From NCBI RefSeq assembly GCF_900111095.1, contig NZ_FOGB01000006.1:212136-276135 (forward strand): DNA of 64,000 nt. The letters are read 5' to 3'. Below the pieces are notes generated by a model. The model was not told the origin of the DNA. It ran no database searches and saw only the letters and a program-made list of their open reading frames with translations. The stretch comes from Amphritea atlantica. Lineage in GTDB: Bacteria; Pseudomonadota; Gammaproteobacteria; Pseudomonadales; Balneatricaceae. Positions 9,117 through 18,508 of the stretch are shown here, piece after piece (positions within the stretch are counted from its first letter, which is position 1; each line of letters begins with the position of its first letter). The position numbers and the translations under genes are program-made.

Positions 9117-10184
9117 TTAGCGCTTGGAAAGTACTGGTTTAAGCTTATTGTGCATATCCAGCAGCGCCTTCTCGGTGGTATCCCAGTCGATGCAGGCATC
9201 GGTAATCGATACTCCGTACTGCAGGTCAGCCGGGTTTGCAGTCATCTTCTGATTACCCCAGCCCAGGTTGGACTCAATCATCAGACCAACAATAGACGTA
9301 TTGCCTTCAAGGATCTGGTTGGTAACGTTTTCCATCACCAGTGGCTGTAAAGCCGGGTCTTTATTGGAGTTTGCGTGGCTGCAATCCACCATAATGTTTT
9401 TCTTCAGGCCGGCTTTATCCAGTGCCTGCTCGCACAGCGCGACATTGACTGAGTCGTAGTTTGGCTTGCCATTACCGCCACGCAGTACGACATGACCGTA
9501 TTTATTGCCTTTGGTGTGCACTTTGGAGACTTGTCCCTGCTCATTAATACCCAGAAAATTATGCGGGTGCGCCACAGATTCAAGTGCGTTGATAGCAACC
9601 GTCAGGCCGCCATCGGTACCGTTTTTGAAACCGACAGCACCGGACAGACCGCTGGACATCTCCCGGTGGGTCTGTGATTCGGTGGTGCGGGCACCAATGG
9701 CAGACCAGGCAATCAGATCTTGCAGATACTGTGGTGAGATGGGGTCCAGTGCTTCAGTTGCCAGTGGCAGGCCGGCCTCAGACAGCTCAATCAACAGCTC
9801 ACGACCAATATGCAGGCCCTCTTCAATTTCAAAAGAGTCATCCATATGGGGGTCATTGATCAGGCCTTTCCAGCCAATGGTCGTCCGGGGCTTCTCAAAA
9901 TATACGCGCATAACCAGATAGAGAGTGTCCTGAACCTGTTCAGCCAACTGTTTCAGCTTGTGACCATATTCGATCGCCGCCTTGGTATCGTGAATAGAGC
10001 AGGGGCCCACCACGATAAACAGTCGCTTATCTTCACCCTTCAGAATGTTTTTTATCACCTGACGACCTTCCATAACAGTGGCCGCTGCAGTTTCACTCAG
10101 AGGTAGTTTTTGTTTCAGCTGGTCAGGAGTGACCAGAACCGTATTACTCTCAATATTGAGGTTTTCGACTCGGTTATCAGACAT
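9117..10184 (-). CDS. aroG: 3-deoxy-7-phosphoheptulonate synthase, class I
   Basis: 355 residues, typical of the AroF/AroG/AroH family. Motifs include VVGPCSIHD, RVYFEKPRTTIGWKGLINDP, GARTTESQTHREM, GFKNGTDG and the metal-binding VDCSHANSNKDP. It condenses phosphoenolpyruvate with erythrose 4-phosphate, the first step of the shikimate pathway. Class I enzymes are feedback-inhibited by one aromatic amino acid; which isozyme this is cannot be told from the sequence alone, so the symbol is approximate. AGGAAA lies upstream of the ATG. I saw no convincing TyrR box in the 270-bp upstream region. Confidence 0.93.
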   Translation of the reverse strand: MSDNRVENLNIESNTVLVTPDQLKQKLPLSETAAATVMEGRQVIKNILKGEDKRLFIVVGPCSIHDTKAAIEYGHKLKQLAEQVQDTLYLVMRVYFEKPRTTIGWKGLINDPHMDDSFEIEEGLHIGRELLIELSEAGLPLATEALDPISPQYLQDLIAWSAIGARTTESQTHREMSSGLSGAVGFKNGTDGGLTVAINALESVAHPHNFLGINEQGQVSKVHTKGNKYGHVVLRGGNGKPNYDSVNVALCEQALDKAGLKKNIMVDCSHANSNKDPALQPLVMENVTNQILEGNTSIVGLMIESNLGWGNQKMTANPADLQYGVSITDACIDWDTTEKALLDMHNKLKPVLSKR

Positions 10185-10457
10185 CTCAATTTCCTAAAGT
10201 GCACAGCCTTTACCCTGTACACCCGTTAGCGCGTTCGTAAAGGAGGTACTTTGTAACATATTAATGGTGAAGGTTTAAGTGCTGATCGGTGCTATCCGGT
10301 GATACAATTAACAAAATTAGCAGGCTTACTGTAAAGCCAGAGGTTTTTTCATCGTTTAATATGTTTTTAGCCTGATTATCTGCAGGCCGGATCGAACTCC
10401 CCAGACTGCTTGCTGTCCATAAACCGTTCGATCTGACTATTACATTAAGGGGTTTCC

Positions 10458-12353
10458 GTGCCGTTACTGTTTCAACGACTGACCATGCCAGCTACCGTCA
10501 TCCTGATGTTACTGTTTTTGCCGTTTAGTACACCTGTCAGTGCGGGGTTGTTTGATAATGCCAATCCGTTTGCCGGTGATGATGGCCCCTTGCAGGTTGA
10601 GCAGGCTTTTGTATTTGACTATGAACAGGACGCTGACGGTGCCGTTAAACTGATCTGGACTATCGCGGATGGTTACTATCTTTACCGCGATAAGATACAG
10701 CTGGATTATACCCCGGAAGTGGAAGAGCTGGATCGTCGCTACTCCGATGCCGAAGAGAAAGACGACCCCCTGTTTGGTCAGGTATGGGTGTATCACAATC
10801 AGGCGGTTGTTAATCTTGATCTGACCAGCACTACCGGGCAGCCGGTAGATAGTGTCGTGACGGTTAACTATCAGGGGTGCTGGGAAGGTGGAATCTGTTA
10901 TCCGCCGGTCACCAGGACGTTCAACCTTACACAGTTGCCGGTTAATCCGGGACAGACGGGGGACACGGCGACCGTTGACAGTAACACTCAGCCCGTGGTC
11001 AGTCAGCCGGACACAGCGCCAAGCATTACTACGCCTTCATCTTCACCAATACAGAGTGAACAGGATCGTTTCGCCGCGCTCATCTCCGGCAGTGGTCTGC
11101 TGCTAACTCTTGGGGCCTTCTTTGTCGCTGGTCTGGCACTGGCACTGACCCCTTGCGTATTCCCGATGATTCCCATTCTCTCCAGTATTATTGCGGGTCA
11201 CGGACATAAAACCACCGCCCGCCATGGATTCTTTCTATCGCTGATCTATGTGCTATCGGTTTCCCTCACCTACACGGTTGCCGGGGTGATTGCCGGTTTG
11301 TTTGGTGAAAACCTGCAGGCGGCGTTTCAGAATGTCTGGGTGATCAGCTTTTTCAGTCTGATCTTTGTATTGCTGTCACTGTCGATGTTTGGTTTCTATG
11401 AGCTTCAGTTGCCCTCCAGCTGGCAGAGCCGGCTGAATAGTATGAGCAACAGCCAGAAAGGCGGCACGGTGATGGGGGTGATGGTCATGGGGCTGTTATC
11501 GGCTCTGATTGTTGGCCCCTGCATGGCGGCACCGCTGGCCGGTGCGCTGATCTATATTGGTCAGAGTGGCGATCCACTGATGGGAGGCGCTGCGCTGTTT
11601 AGTCTGAGTTTAGGGATGGGAGTCCCACTGCTGATTGTCGGGGCTTCTGCGGGCAAACTGCTGCCTAAAGCGGGTCTCTGGATGGAAAGCGTGAAAGCCG
11701 GATTCGGCGTTATGCTGCTGTTGCTGGCGGTCTGGATGCTCGACCGGGTTATTGCTGATAATGTTGCTTTGCTGCTCTATGCGGTGATTCTGCTGGTGGC
11801 CGCGGTACATATGAAAGCGCTCGACCGGCTGAAGGATAATGCGGCGGGCTGGAGTTATTTCTGGAAGGGTGTTGGAGTGGTATTACTTCTTTATGGCGGT
11901 ATCCTCTTTATCGGTGGACTGACCGGTGGCAAGAGTCTGATGCAACCGCTAAAAGGGTTTGCTGTCAGCGGTGCCGGGGCGCAGTCCGGTCCAGAGATGA
12001 ACTTTGTTACCGTCACCAATAAACAGCAGCTGGATAGCTTACTCAGTGATGCGAAAGCCAGGCAGCAACCGGTGATGCTGGATTTCTACGCCGACTGGTG
12101 TATCTCCTGTGTCGAACTGGACAATCTGACCTTTGCTGATCGTTCAGTGCAGCAGGGGCTTAGTGGTTTCAAACGTATTAAAGTTGACGTCACCGCCAAT
12201 GATGATGCGGCAAAAGAGTTAAGCGCTCTCTATCGTGTTATTGGCCCACCGGCACTGATTTTCTATGACCGGGCGGGTCAGTATCATCCTAATATGACGC
12301 TGATCGGGGTTATCGAGCCCGACGTTTTTGTCAGGCATATAGCAGGATTGTAA
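10458..12353 (+). CDS. dsbD: Thiol:disulfide interchange protein DsbD
   Basis: 631 residues with all three DsbD modules. After a signal peptide (~1-30) comes the periplasmic N-terminal domain with Cys141 and Cys147 (CWEGGICYPP). A multi-spanning membrane domain follows (~215-480) with Cys233 (LTPCVFPMIP) and Cys355 (VGPCMAAP). The C-terminal thioredoxin fold carries WCISC, Cys548 and Cys551. DsbD passes electrons from cytoplasmic thioredoxin to periplasmic DsbC, DsbG and cytochrome-maturation partners. The GTG start at 10458 is chosen for AAGGGG just upstream and because the signal peptide begins there. It is monocistronic with its own terminator. Confidence 0.95.
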   Translation: MPLLFQRLTMPATVILMLLFLPFSTPVSAGLFDNANPFAGDDGPLQVEQAFVFDYEQDADGAVKLIWTIADGYYLYRDKIQLDYTPEVEELDRRYSDAEEKDDPLFGQVWVYHNQAVVNLDLTSTTGQPVDSVVTVNYQGCWEGGICYPPVTRTFNLTQLPVNPGQTGDTATVDSNTQPVVSQPDTAPSITTPSSSPIQSEQDRFAALISGSGLLLTLGAFFVAGLALALTPCVFPMIPILSSIIAGHGHKTTARHGFFLSLIYVLSVSLTYTVAGVIAGLFGENLQAAFQNVWVISFFSLIFVLLSLSMFGFYELQLPSSWQSRLNSMSNSQKGGTVMGVMVMGLLSALIVGPCMAAPLAGALIYIGQSGDPLMGGAALFSLSLGMGVPLLIVGASAGKLLPKAGLWMESVKAGFGVMLLLLAVWMLDRVIADNVALLLYAVILLVAAVHMKALDRLKDNAAGWSYFWKGVGVVLLLYGGILFIGGLTGGKSLMQPLKGFAVSGAGAQSGPEMNFVTVTNKQQLDSLLSDAKARQQPVMLDFYADWCISCVELDNLTFADRSVQQGLSGFKRIKVDVTANDDAAKELSALYRVIGPPALIFYDRAGQYHPNMTLIGVIEPDVFVRHIAGL

Positions 12354-12386
12354 TAGCTAGCTTAAAGGTCCTTCCAACCGCTAAAC

Positions 12387-12420
12387 AAAAAAAGGCTGAT
12401 ACCTGATGTATCAGCCTTTC
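12387..12420 (+). terminator. dsbD terminator
   Basis: A-rich run, AGGCTGATAC-ctgat-GTATCAGCCT hairpin, then TTTC. It is a strong stem with a short T-run, located 34 bases after the dsbD stop. Confidence 0.8.
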
Positions 12421-12486
12421 TAAATCGGCCAGTGATTATTACAAACGTTTAGTAATCACCCGTCCATCCGCTTTTTCTAACAACGC

Positions 12487-12507
12487 GCAAGCGGCGAAGC
12501 CGCATCT
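12487..12507. repeat. 21-bp palindromic extragenic repeat, copy 1
   Basis: A palindromic unit of the form GCAAG-CGGCGAAGCCG-CATCT, between the ends of dsbD and scoB. It belongs to the family with further copies near 20.8, 26.9, 29.0, 31.4 and 31.6 kb (consensus GCAAGYSRC-n-n-GYSRCRTCT). Confidence 0.6.
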
Positions 12508-12518
12508 CGCTACTGCTT

Positions 12519-13178
12519 TTAAGCAAAGGTCATTTCTGGCACATGCTCCGGCACAACCAGCTTACCTTCCGTCTTCTCGATAATCTCTTCCACAGAGACG
12601 CCAGGCGCGCGCTCTTTCAGGTGGAAGGCGCCATCCTTAATTTCCAGAAATGCCAGATCGGTGAGCACTTTTTTGATACAGCCAGCGCCGGTGAGGGGCA
12701 GGGTGCAGTTGGTCAGTAGTTTGGATTCGCCATGCTTGGATGCGTGGGTCATGGTGACGATAATATTCTCAGCACCGGCCACCAGATCCATCGCACCGCC
12801 CATCCCTTTAATCAGTTTTCCAGGGATCATCCAGGAAGCGATATTGCCGTTAACATCAACTTCGAATGCCCCCAGCACGGTCAGGTCGACATGCCCGCCA
12901 CGGATCATGGCGAAGGATTCAGCGGAGGAGAATATCGATGCGCCGGTGGCCGCAGTGACGGTCTGTTTGCCCGCGTTAATCATATCCGCATCAATTTCAT
13001 CTTCGGTAGGGAATGGACCCATACCCAGTAAGCCATTTTCAGACTGAAGCATCACTTCGATGCCTTCAGGAATGTAGTTTGCGACCAGAGTCGGGATGCC
13101 GATACCCAGGTTTACATAAAAACCATCTTCCAGTTCGCGTGCAATACGCTGTGCTATCTGTTCACGTGAGAGTGCCAT
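12519..13178 (-). CDS. scoB: 3-oxoacid CoA-transferase subunit B
   Basis: 219 residues, the usual size of the beta subunit. The SENGLLG motif holds the catalytic Glu that forms the enzyme-CoA thioester; GIGIPTLVANYIP, GGHVDLTVLGAFEVD and MGGAMDLV are typical. With ScoA it exchanges CoA between succinyl-CoA (or acetyl-CoA) and acetoacetate, feeding ketone bodies or polyhydroxybutyrate breakdown products into the TCA cycle. It lies downstream of scoA on the same strand with a 75-bp gap. An acetate CoA-transferase (AtoA) role is the main alternative; no atoB or bdh is adjacent. Confidence 0.9.
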   Translation of the reverse strand: MALSREQIAQRIARELEDGFYVNLGIGIPTLVANYIPEGIEVMLQSENGLLGMGPFPTEDEIDADMINAGKQTVTAATGASIFSSAESFAMIRGGHVDLTVLGAFEVDVNGNIASWMIPGKLIKGMGGAMDLVAGAENIIVTMTHASKHGESKLLTNCTLPLTGAGCIKKVLTDLAFLEIKDGAFHLKERAPGVSVEEIIEKTEGKLVVPEHVPEMTFA

Positions 13179-13253
13179 TGTCTTTCCTCTTCTTTCTGAC
13201 AGCGGTGAAGCGACAGGGCTATCAGAAATTCAATAAATTACCGGAGTGTCGTA

Positions 13254-13955
13254 TCAGCTCTGGCGCACTGTGCGCTGCTCAATACGTTTTTCGAAGCTGC
13301 CCTTAATCACACGATTAACGTAGATGCCAGGGGTGTGGATCTCGGTGGGTTTCAACTCACCCGGCTGAACAATCTCTTCCACTTCAACCACTGTGATTTT
13401 GCCCGCGGTTGCCGCCATTGGGTTAAAGTTCTGTGCCGTATCCCGGTAGATCACATTGCCGTAGGTGTCCGCTTTCCAGCCTTTTACGATGGCAAAATCA
13501 CCGGTAATCGATTCTTCCATAATGTATTTGCGGCCGTTAAACTCCCGCACCTCTTTACCTTCGCCTACCGGGGTACCGTAACCGGTGGCCGTATAGAACG
13601 CCGGAATGCCGGCACCGCCAGCGCGCATTTTCTCAGCCAGCGTGCCCTGTGGAGTGAGTTCGACTTCCAGTTCACCCGCCAGCAGCTGCTTTTCGAACAG
13701 GGCGTTTTCGCCCACGTAGGAGGAGATCATCTTTTTGATCTGGCGATCAACCAGCAGGATGCCGAGACCAAAATCATCGACACCACAGTTATTCGATACA
13801 AAGGTCAGTTCTTTGGTACCCATCTTTCTGATCTGAGCAATCAGGTTCTCGGGGATACCGCAAAGACCGAAGCCTCCGGCAATGACGGTCATACCATCTT
13901 CCAGACCAGCCATAGCCTCTTCATAGCTGTTCACAACTTTATTAAAACCCGACAT
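13254..13955 (-). CDS. scoA: 3-oxoacid CoA-transferase subunit A
   Basis: 233 residues. The N-terminal glycine-rich [47 protein letters not shown] and [18 protein letters not shown] are characteristic of the SCOT/AtoD alpha subunit. It is first in a two-gene operon with scoB and diverges from a LysR regulator at 14197, which is probably its activator. Substrate preference (succinyl-CoA versus acetyl-CoA as donor) is not readable from the motifs alone. Confidence 0.9.
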   Translation of the reverse strand: MSGFNKVVNSYEEAMAGLEDGMTVIAGGFGLCGIPENLIAQIRKMGTKELTFVSNNCGVDDFGLGILLVDRQIKKMISSYVGENALFEKQLLAGELEVELTPQGTLAEKMRAGGAGIPAFYTATGYGTPVGEGKEVREFNGRKYIMEESITGDFAIVKGWKADTYGNVIYRDTAQNFNPMAATAGKITVVEVEEIVQPGELKPTEIHTPGIYVNRVIKGSFEKRIEQRTVRQS

Positions 13956-14137
13956 GTGTGCAACTCCGCAATTCAGTTCTTTTTATAGGGGTCTTCGTAT
14001 TTAAGGGTGGTATCTGGCTGGGACAGTTCCGTTCCCGGAACACCAGATACCTGACTCACGAATAAGTTAAGTCTTATATACCGCGTATCATTTAGCAAAT
14101 TTAATGATTTGAAGTATTTATAAAATTTGTTTATATA

Positions 14138-14157
14138 TGTGGAATCCCTGTTCCACA
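14138..14157. promoter_or_regulatory. Inverted repeat in the scoA-lysR intergenic region
   Basis: TGTGGAA-N6-TTCCACA is a perfect 7-bp inverted repeat 40 bases upstream of the lysR start, in AT-rich DNA between the divergent genes. It has the dyad form of LysR-type binding sites and is the best candidate operator for autoregulation and scoAB control. Confidence 0.5.
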
Positions 14158-14196
14158 ACATACCCGGTTTAATATGACCGGCTGGAAAACAGTAAA

Positions 14197-15111
14197 ATGG
14201 TCAATATCACCCTGAAGCAGTTAAGAGCATTTGTCGCTGTGGCCCGTACCCAAAGCTTTACGGAGGCCTGTACTCAGGTTCATCTGTCCCAGCCCGCGCT
14301 GAGTATCACGATTAAAAATCTTGAAGAGGAGGTGGGAGGCGCGCTGTTCAGCCGAACCACCCGGGCGATCGCGCTTACCCCTGAAGGAGAGGAGTTTTAT
14401 CCAGTGGCGCAGAAAATTCTGCATGATTGTGAAGCTGCACTGGATGACCTGAATCAGCGTTTTGCCCTTAACCGGGGGCGGGTGGTGTTGGCGGCGATGC
14501 CATCGTTTGCCAGCAGCCTGCTGCCGGGCATTATCAGCCAGTATCGCGCGCTCTATCCCAATGTCAGTATTACGGTGAATGATGTCATCGCCGAGGATGT
14601 GGTGGATATGGTGCGCAATGGCCAGGTGGAAGTAGGGATCACCTTTGACCCGGGCCGTTCCGAAGACCTGACCTTTACTCCGCTGTTTGACGACCGGTTT
14701 GTGGCGGTGGTACATCCGGATCACCCACTTGCGAAAAGTTGCAGTATCCCCTGGCAGGCGCTGCTTAAAAATGACTTTATTACCTTGCAACGGCCATCCA
14801 GTATCCGTCTGCTGATTGAAGCTAAACTGCGTCAGTTGGGGATGCAGATGTTACCTGAATTCGAAACCCATCAACTGGCGACTATCGGCAGAATGGTGGC
14901 AACCGGTTTGGGGGTGAGTGCGGTGCCCTCTCTGTGTATTCAGCAGATGCGGGAACTGGGGGCGGTCTGCCGTGAACTGGATACCCCGGTGATGCAACGG
15001 CCTGTTGGTGTAGTGATGCGTAAACGCTATCCCTTGTCGACTGCGGCCCGAAGCATGGTGGATATTATTCTGGGCTCTGCAGGAGACCTTACAGAAAAGA
15101 TAAAGCTCTGA
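14197..15111 (+). CDS. LysR-family transcriptional regulator
   Basis: 304 residues. The N-terminal winged helix-turn-helix (ITLKQLRAFVAVARTQSFTEACTQVHLSQPALSITIKNLEE) is followed by a linker helix and a periplasmic-binding-protein-like effector domain (~90-300). It is divergent from scoAB, with a dyad between them, so regulation of CoA-transferase expression is the natural inference. The inducer is unknown. Confidence 0.88.
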   Translation: MVNITLKQLRAFVAVARTQSFTEACTQVHLSQPALSITIKNLEEEVGGALFSRTTRAIALTPEGEEFYPVAQKILHDCEAALDDLNQRFALNRGRVVLAAMPSFASSLLPGIISQYRALYPNVSITVNDVIAEDVVDMVRNGQVEVGITFDPGRSEDLTFTPLFDDRFVAVVHPDHPLAKSCSIPWQALLKNDFITLQRPSSIRLLIEAKLRQLGMQMLPEFETHQLATIGRMVATGLGVSAVPSLCIQQMRELGAVCRELDTPVMQRPVGVVMRKRYPLSTAARSMVDIILGSAGDLTEKIKL

Positions 15112-15184
15112 GTCGTTTATCGGCCCAGAGCCTTATTTTCAATAAGATGTGTGTGCTCAGACAAGCGTTTGCAGCTTAGCGGTT

Positions 15185-15730
15185 TCAGCGTAAAAATTGG
15201 GTGCTGAAGGTTTTGAATTCCTCTGTGCCCGATTTCTGAATCCACTCGAAGCCGACCATCTCTTTAGTCACGATGTGTATACCACAGTGGCGCATCCGTT
15301 CCAGCGCTGCCTGTTTATCTGCCGGATTACGAGAAGACACCGCATCGGCCACCACATACACTTCGCGGGCCTGCTGTTTGATCTGAATGGCTGTTTGCAT
15401 GACACAGACGTGTGCTTCCATGCCGACGATAATGACCTGGTTGGGACGAATACTGTTGATCTTTTCATTGCAGCTGGGGTCTGACATACAGGAAAAGTGC
15501 AACTTATCCATAAAACCCTCTTCGGGTAGCACATCCAGCAGTTCAGGGACTGTTCGCCCAAGCCCTTTCGGGTATTGCTCAGAGGTGAGAATCGGAACCC
15601 CGGCCAGTTTGGCCACCTCAGCCAGCCAGCGGACATTGGTCACCAGCGTTTCACTTTCATGCACTGCCGGCACCAGTTTTTCCTGAATATCGACAACCAG
15701 AAGGCAGGATGAGTTTGGGTAGATCAGCAT
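15185..15730 (-). CDS. Isochorismatase-family cysteine hydrolase
   Basis: 181 residues with the start at 15730, where GGAG stands seven bases upstream. A longer in-frame extension to 15895 would run into the neighbouring exporter gene and is rejected. LLVVDIQEKLVPAV carries the catalytic Asp, EEGFMDKLHFSC the Lys region and VGMEAHVCVMQTA the nucleophilic Cys. This resembles YcaC/nicotinamidase-type hydrolases acting on small amides or related compounds. The substrate is not predictable. Confidence 0.85.
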   Translation of the reverse strand: MLIYPNSSCLLVVDIQEKLVPAVHESETLVTNVRWLAEVAKLAGVPILTSEQYPKGLGRTVPELLDVLPEEGFMDKLHFSCMSDPSCNEKINSIRPNQVIIVGMEAHVCVMQTAIQIKQQAREVYVVADAVSSRNPADKQAALERMRHCGIHIVTKEMVGFEWIQKSGTEEFKTFSTQFLR

Positions 15731-15834
15731 AAAAATTCTCCGCGTAACAGGGGCAGTAAACCGCCTTGAAGCTTGATGTATAGTCAGATTCTGACGTAAG
15801 TGCCGATAAGGATATACCCTAATATCACTTTTGG

Positions 15835-17052
15835 CTATCTCTCCTCCGGCGGGTGGTTTATAGCACGATTCCTGCCCGGCTTTACCAGCAACCATAAGCT
15901 GGCCAGAGAGAGGATCGCCATGGCGGCAATACTCACCGCCATGGTTGTCGGGGTGCCGCTGTGATAATGCCCCACCAGCATGCCAATACTGGCGGCAATA
16001 AGTGACTGGCTAAAGCCCAGCAGAGAGGACGCTGTTCCGGTCATCTTAGCAAAAGGGGCCAGTGCCCCCGCCATTGCCTGAGGCATCACCATACCGACAC
16101 CGCACATATAGATAATCTGGGTAATGGCCGTCAGCCACAGGTAATGGATATCCAGCAGCGCCGGTATCACCATACTCAGTCCCGCCAGCACACTGATAAC
16201 GGTACCACGCTTCAGAACCCCATTAATACCGGTGCGACAACCGATACGCTGCGCAATCAGCGTGCCGCTCAAAAAACCGCCGGACGCTAACGCATAGAAA
16301 ATACCGCTGTGCTGCGCAGGTACTTTAAAGTAATCGATCAGCACAAACGGAGCACCGGAGAGAAAGGCAAACAGTCCGGAAAAAATAAAACTACAGCACA
16401 GGGTGTAACCAAGATATTCCCGATGTTTTAATAACAAACCAAAGTTACCCAGGATAACCAGTGGTTTGAGTGAGCTGCGGTTCTCATTGGCCAGAGATTC
16501 AGGCACCTTAAAGGCGATCAGCAGCATTGACGCTAATGCATACCCGGTGAGAAAGATAAACACTGCGCGCCATTCAAACCAGGCCAGCATATAGCCGCCA
16601 ATGACCGGAGCGATTGCGGGTGCCAGCGCCATAATACTGCCCATCATCGACAGCACTCTGGCCGCATTGACCGGTCCATGGATATCACGGACCATTGTGC
16701 GGCCCAGTACCGGTCCCCCGCAGGCACCCAGGGCCTGCAGAAAGCGGAAAAATATCAACTGCTCAATCGTGGTAGCAAGGGCGCAGCCCAGTGAGGACAG
16801 GACAAACAGCAGCAACCCGCCAAGCATCACCGGCTTACGACCAAAGCGATCGGCCAGGGGACCGTAAACCAACTGCGCAAAGGCAAAACCATAAAGAAAC
16901 ACCGACAGGGTGATCTGCACCCGATCAACCGAGGTATCAAACTCCCGGGTCAGGCCTGGCAGACTGGGCAGATACATATCGGTTGATAGAGGGCCTAGTG
17001 CGACTGCGGCGGCCAGCGTTACAATAACGGCGGTTGAAGTGGGTCTGAACAT
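15835..17052 (-). CDS. Bcr/CflA-family multidrug efflux transporter (MFS)
   Basis: 405 residues with 12 predicted membrane segments. It starts with the hydrophobic stretch AVIVTLAAAVALGPLSTDMYLPSLP, typical of the drug:H+ antiporter Bcr/CflA group, and carries the loop 2-3 motif GPLADRFGRKPVML. It would export drugs or metabolites in exchange for protons across the inner membrane. It is upstream of the cysteine hydrolase on the same strand with a ~100-bp gap, so co-transcription is possible. Confidence 0.9.
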   Translation of the reverse strand: MFRPTSTAVIVTLAAAVALGPLSTDMYLPSLPGLTREFDTSVDRVQITLSVFLYGFAFAQLVYGPLADRFGRKPVMLGGLLLFVLSSLGCALATTIEQLIFFRFLQALGACGGPVLGRTMVRDIHGPVNAARVLSMMGSIMALAPAIAPVIGGYMLAWFEWRAVFIFLTGYALASMLLIAFKVPESLANENRSSLKPLVILGNFGLLLKHREYLGYTLCCSFIFSGLFAFLSGAPFVLIDYFKVPAQHSGIFYALASGGFLSGTLIAQRIGCRTGINGVLKRGTVISVLAGLSMVIPALLDIHYLWLTAITQIIYMCGVGMVMPQAMAGALAPFAKMTGTASSLLGFSQSLIAASIGMLVGHYHSGTPTTMAVSIAAMAILSLASLWLLVKPGRNRAINHPPEER

Positions 17053-17250
17053 CCGGTCTCAGTATTCTGGTATTAATGAGTAAACGTTATACATTCGGGC
17101 AGTGACAGTTATCATCCTGCGAGTGTAAATTAGTTAGCAAGTTAACTATTTTTAGCGCTAAATAAATATAGGGGTATTCCTGTATATTTAGATCCGTTAA
17201 AGTAATAGCTACACAAATATTTCGTCCATTCAGAAACATGGAATAGCATT

Positions 17251-17856
17251 ATGAAAGTATATTCACTCGATGGCATAACCCCGGTTGTTCACCCTTCGGC
17301 TTATGTGCATCCCAGCGCCGTTCTGATCGGTGATGTGATTGTCGGTCCCGATTGCTATATCGGCCCGGCCGCCTGTTTGCGGGGGGATTTTGGTCGCCTG
17401 GAGCTAAAAAAAGGGGCCAACTTGCAGGACACCTGCGTCATGCACGGCTTTCCCGGCACCGATACGGTAGTGGAAGAGGACGGTCATATTGGTCATGGGG
17501 CGGTGCTTCATGGCTGTGTCATTGGCAAGAATGCGCTGGTGGGAATGAACTCGGTGATTATGGATGGGGCTGTTATTGGGGAGTCATCTATTGTCGCGGC
17601 GATGTCGTTCGTTAAGGCGAAGATGGATGTACCTGCGCGAACACTGGTGGCAGGATCCCCGGCGCGGGTGATCAAAGAGCTGACCGATAAAGAGATCGAC
17701 TGGAAATCAGCCGGGACCCGGCAGTATCAGGATCTGGCGGTCCGTAGCATGAACACCATGCAGGAAGTTGAAGCGCTGACTGAAGTGGAAGCAGATCGCC
17801 CGCGGATGGACGTTGGGATCGAAGGGGTGGTGCCCAAATTTAAAGCGGAAAGCTGA
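17251..17856 (+). CDS. paaY: PaaY/CaiE-like hexapeptide-repeat (gamma-carbonic anhydrase-type) protein
   Basis: 201 residues. A left-handed beta-helix of hexapeptide repeats ([33 protein letters not shown] ... [34 protein letters not shown]) is followed by a C-terminal helix. The His residues of MHGFPGTD and [11 protein letters not shown] match the zinc ligands of gamma-carbonic-anhydrase-like proteins. PaaY is a thioesterase-type accessory of phenylacetate degradation; CaiE is the related carnitine-pathway protein. No other paa or cai gene is in the window, so the pathway assignment is tentative. Confidence 0.75.
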   Translation: MKVYSLDGITPVVHPSAYVHPSAVLIGDVIVGPDCYIGPAACLRGDFGRLELKKGANLQDTCVMHGFPGTDTVVEEDGHIGHGAVLHGCVIGKNALVGMNSVIMDGAVIGESSIVAAMSFVKAKMDVPARTLVAGSPARVIKELTDKEIDWKSAGTRQYQDLAVRSMNTMQEVEALTEVEADRPRMDVGIEGVVPKFKAES

Positions 17857-18186
17857 TCGTCGCATCGCTTTGAAATCTCATTCCGGGTTTTTAACATCGG
17901 TATGGTGCTATTACGTTTGAGGTTAACAGACAGGTTTATAGCATCAGGCTGAGTTCAAAGGCGAGGCGCTTCCGGCGCTCTGAATTTTGACGCTCTGAAT
18001 TTCGGCGCTCTGAATTTCTAAGTAAGCAGCTTTTATCATGTTATCATGCTGCCGCTAAGGGATAAGCGGTCAGAGGGCTATGCAGTTGACATTGCCCCGG
18101 CGTTATCTGAATCAACAGGACGTTATTGATGTGGCTTGACAGACTATAGCGCCTGATAATCTTTTTTTGAGATAGATATTCTTCAT
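17857..18186. other. Intergenic region with short tandem repeats
   Basis: 330 bp without a coding frame I would defend. It holds three consecutive 15-bp units (17974-18018) of the form GRCGCTCTGAATTTY and a doubled TTATCATG near 18037-18050. No promoter or terminator is clear. Confidence 0.5.
17974..18018. repeat. Three tandem 15-bp repeats
   Basis: GGCGCTCTGAATTTT, GACGCTCTGAATTTC and GGCGCTCTGAATTTC follow each other without gaps. One preceding GGCGCTTCC may be a decayed start. Confidence 0.8.
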
Positions 18187-18492
18187 ATGGATATGATACT
18201 GCTTGTTGCGCTGGATGCGGTTATCACCGGTGCGATTTTATGGATGGCCGGTAAGGTTACGGCGGTCCATCTGAATTTTTCTCATACGGTTATCGCAGCC
18301 GGAGCGGCATCTTTGGTGTCGCTGATCCCCTCATTTGGCTGGCCACTCTCAATTATTATACTGTTTTATCTGTTAAAGCAGTTCAGTGATGCGGATATCT
18401 GGCCGGATATTATCCTGCTAGTGTTGGTGAGCCAGTTGATTTTGTTTGCCGTGGGGACCGCTCTGAGCGAGGTATCGATTACTGTATCGTAA
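18187..18492 (+). CDS. Small hydrophobic membrane protein
   Basis: 101 residues with about three membrane segments (MILLVALDAVITGAILWMAG, TVIAAGAASLVSLIPSFGW/PLSIIILFYLL and DIILLVLVSQLILFAVG). The family is not recognised. The ribosome-binding site is weak and a second ATG two codons later is possible. It converges on cowN. The hydrophobic pattern and normal base composition suggest a real gene. Confidence 0.6.
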   Translation: MDMILLVALDAVITGAILWMAGKVTAVHLNFSHTVIAAGAASLVSLIPSFGWPLSIIILFYLLKQFSDADIWPDIILLVLVSQLILFAVGTALSEVSITVS

Positions 18493-18508
18493 GCTGCGGG
18501 GACGCCGC

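Noticed and set aside
13973..14161. 62-codon minus-strand frame between scoA and lysR
   Set aside because: Covers the AT-rich divergent promoter and the operator dyad; no protein character.
15731..15895. N-terminal extension of the cysteine hydrolase
   Set aside because: Extension overlaps the exporter gene end, has no family similarity, and the GGAG site supports the internal ATG at 15730.
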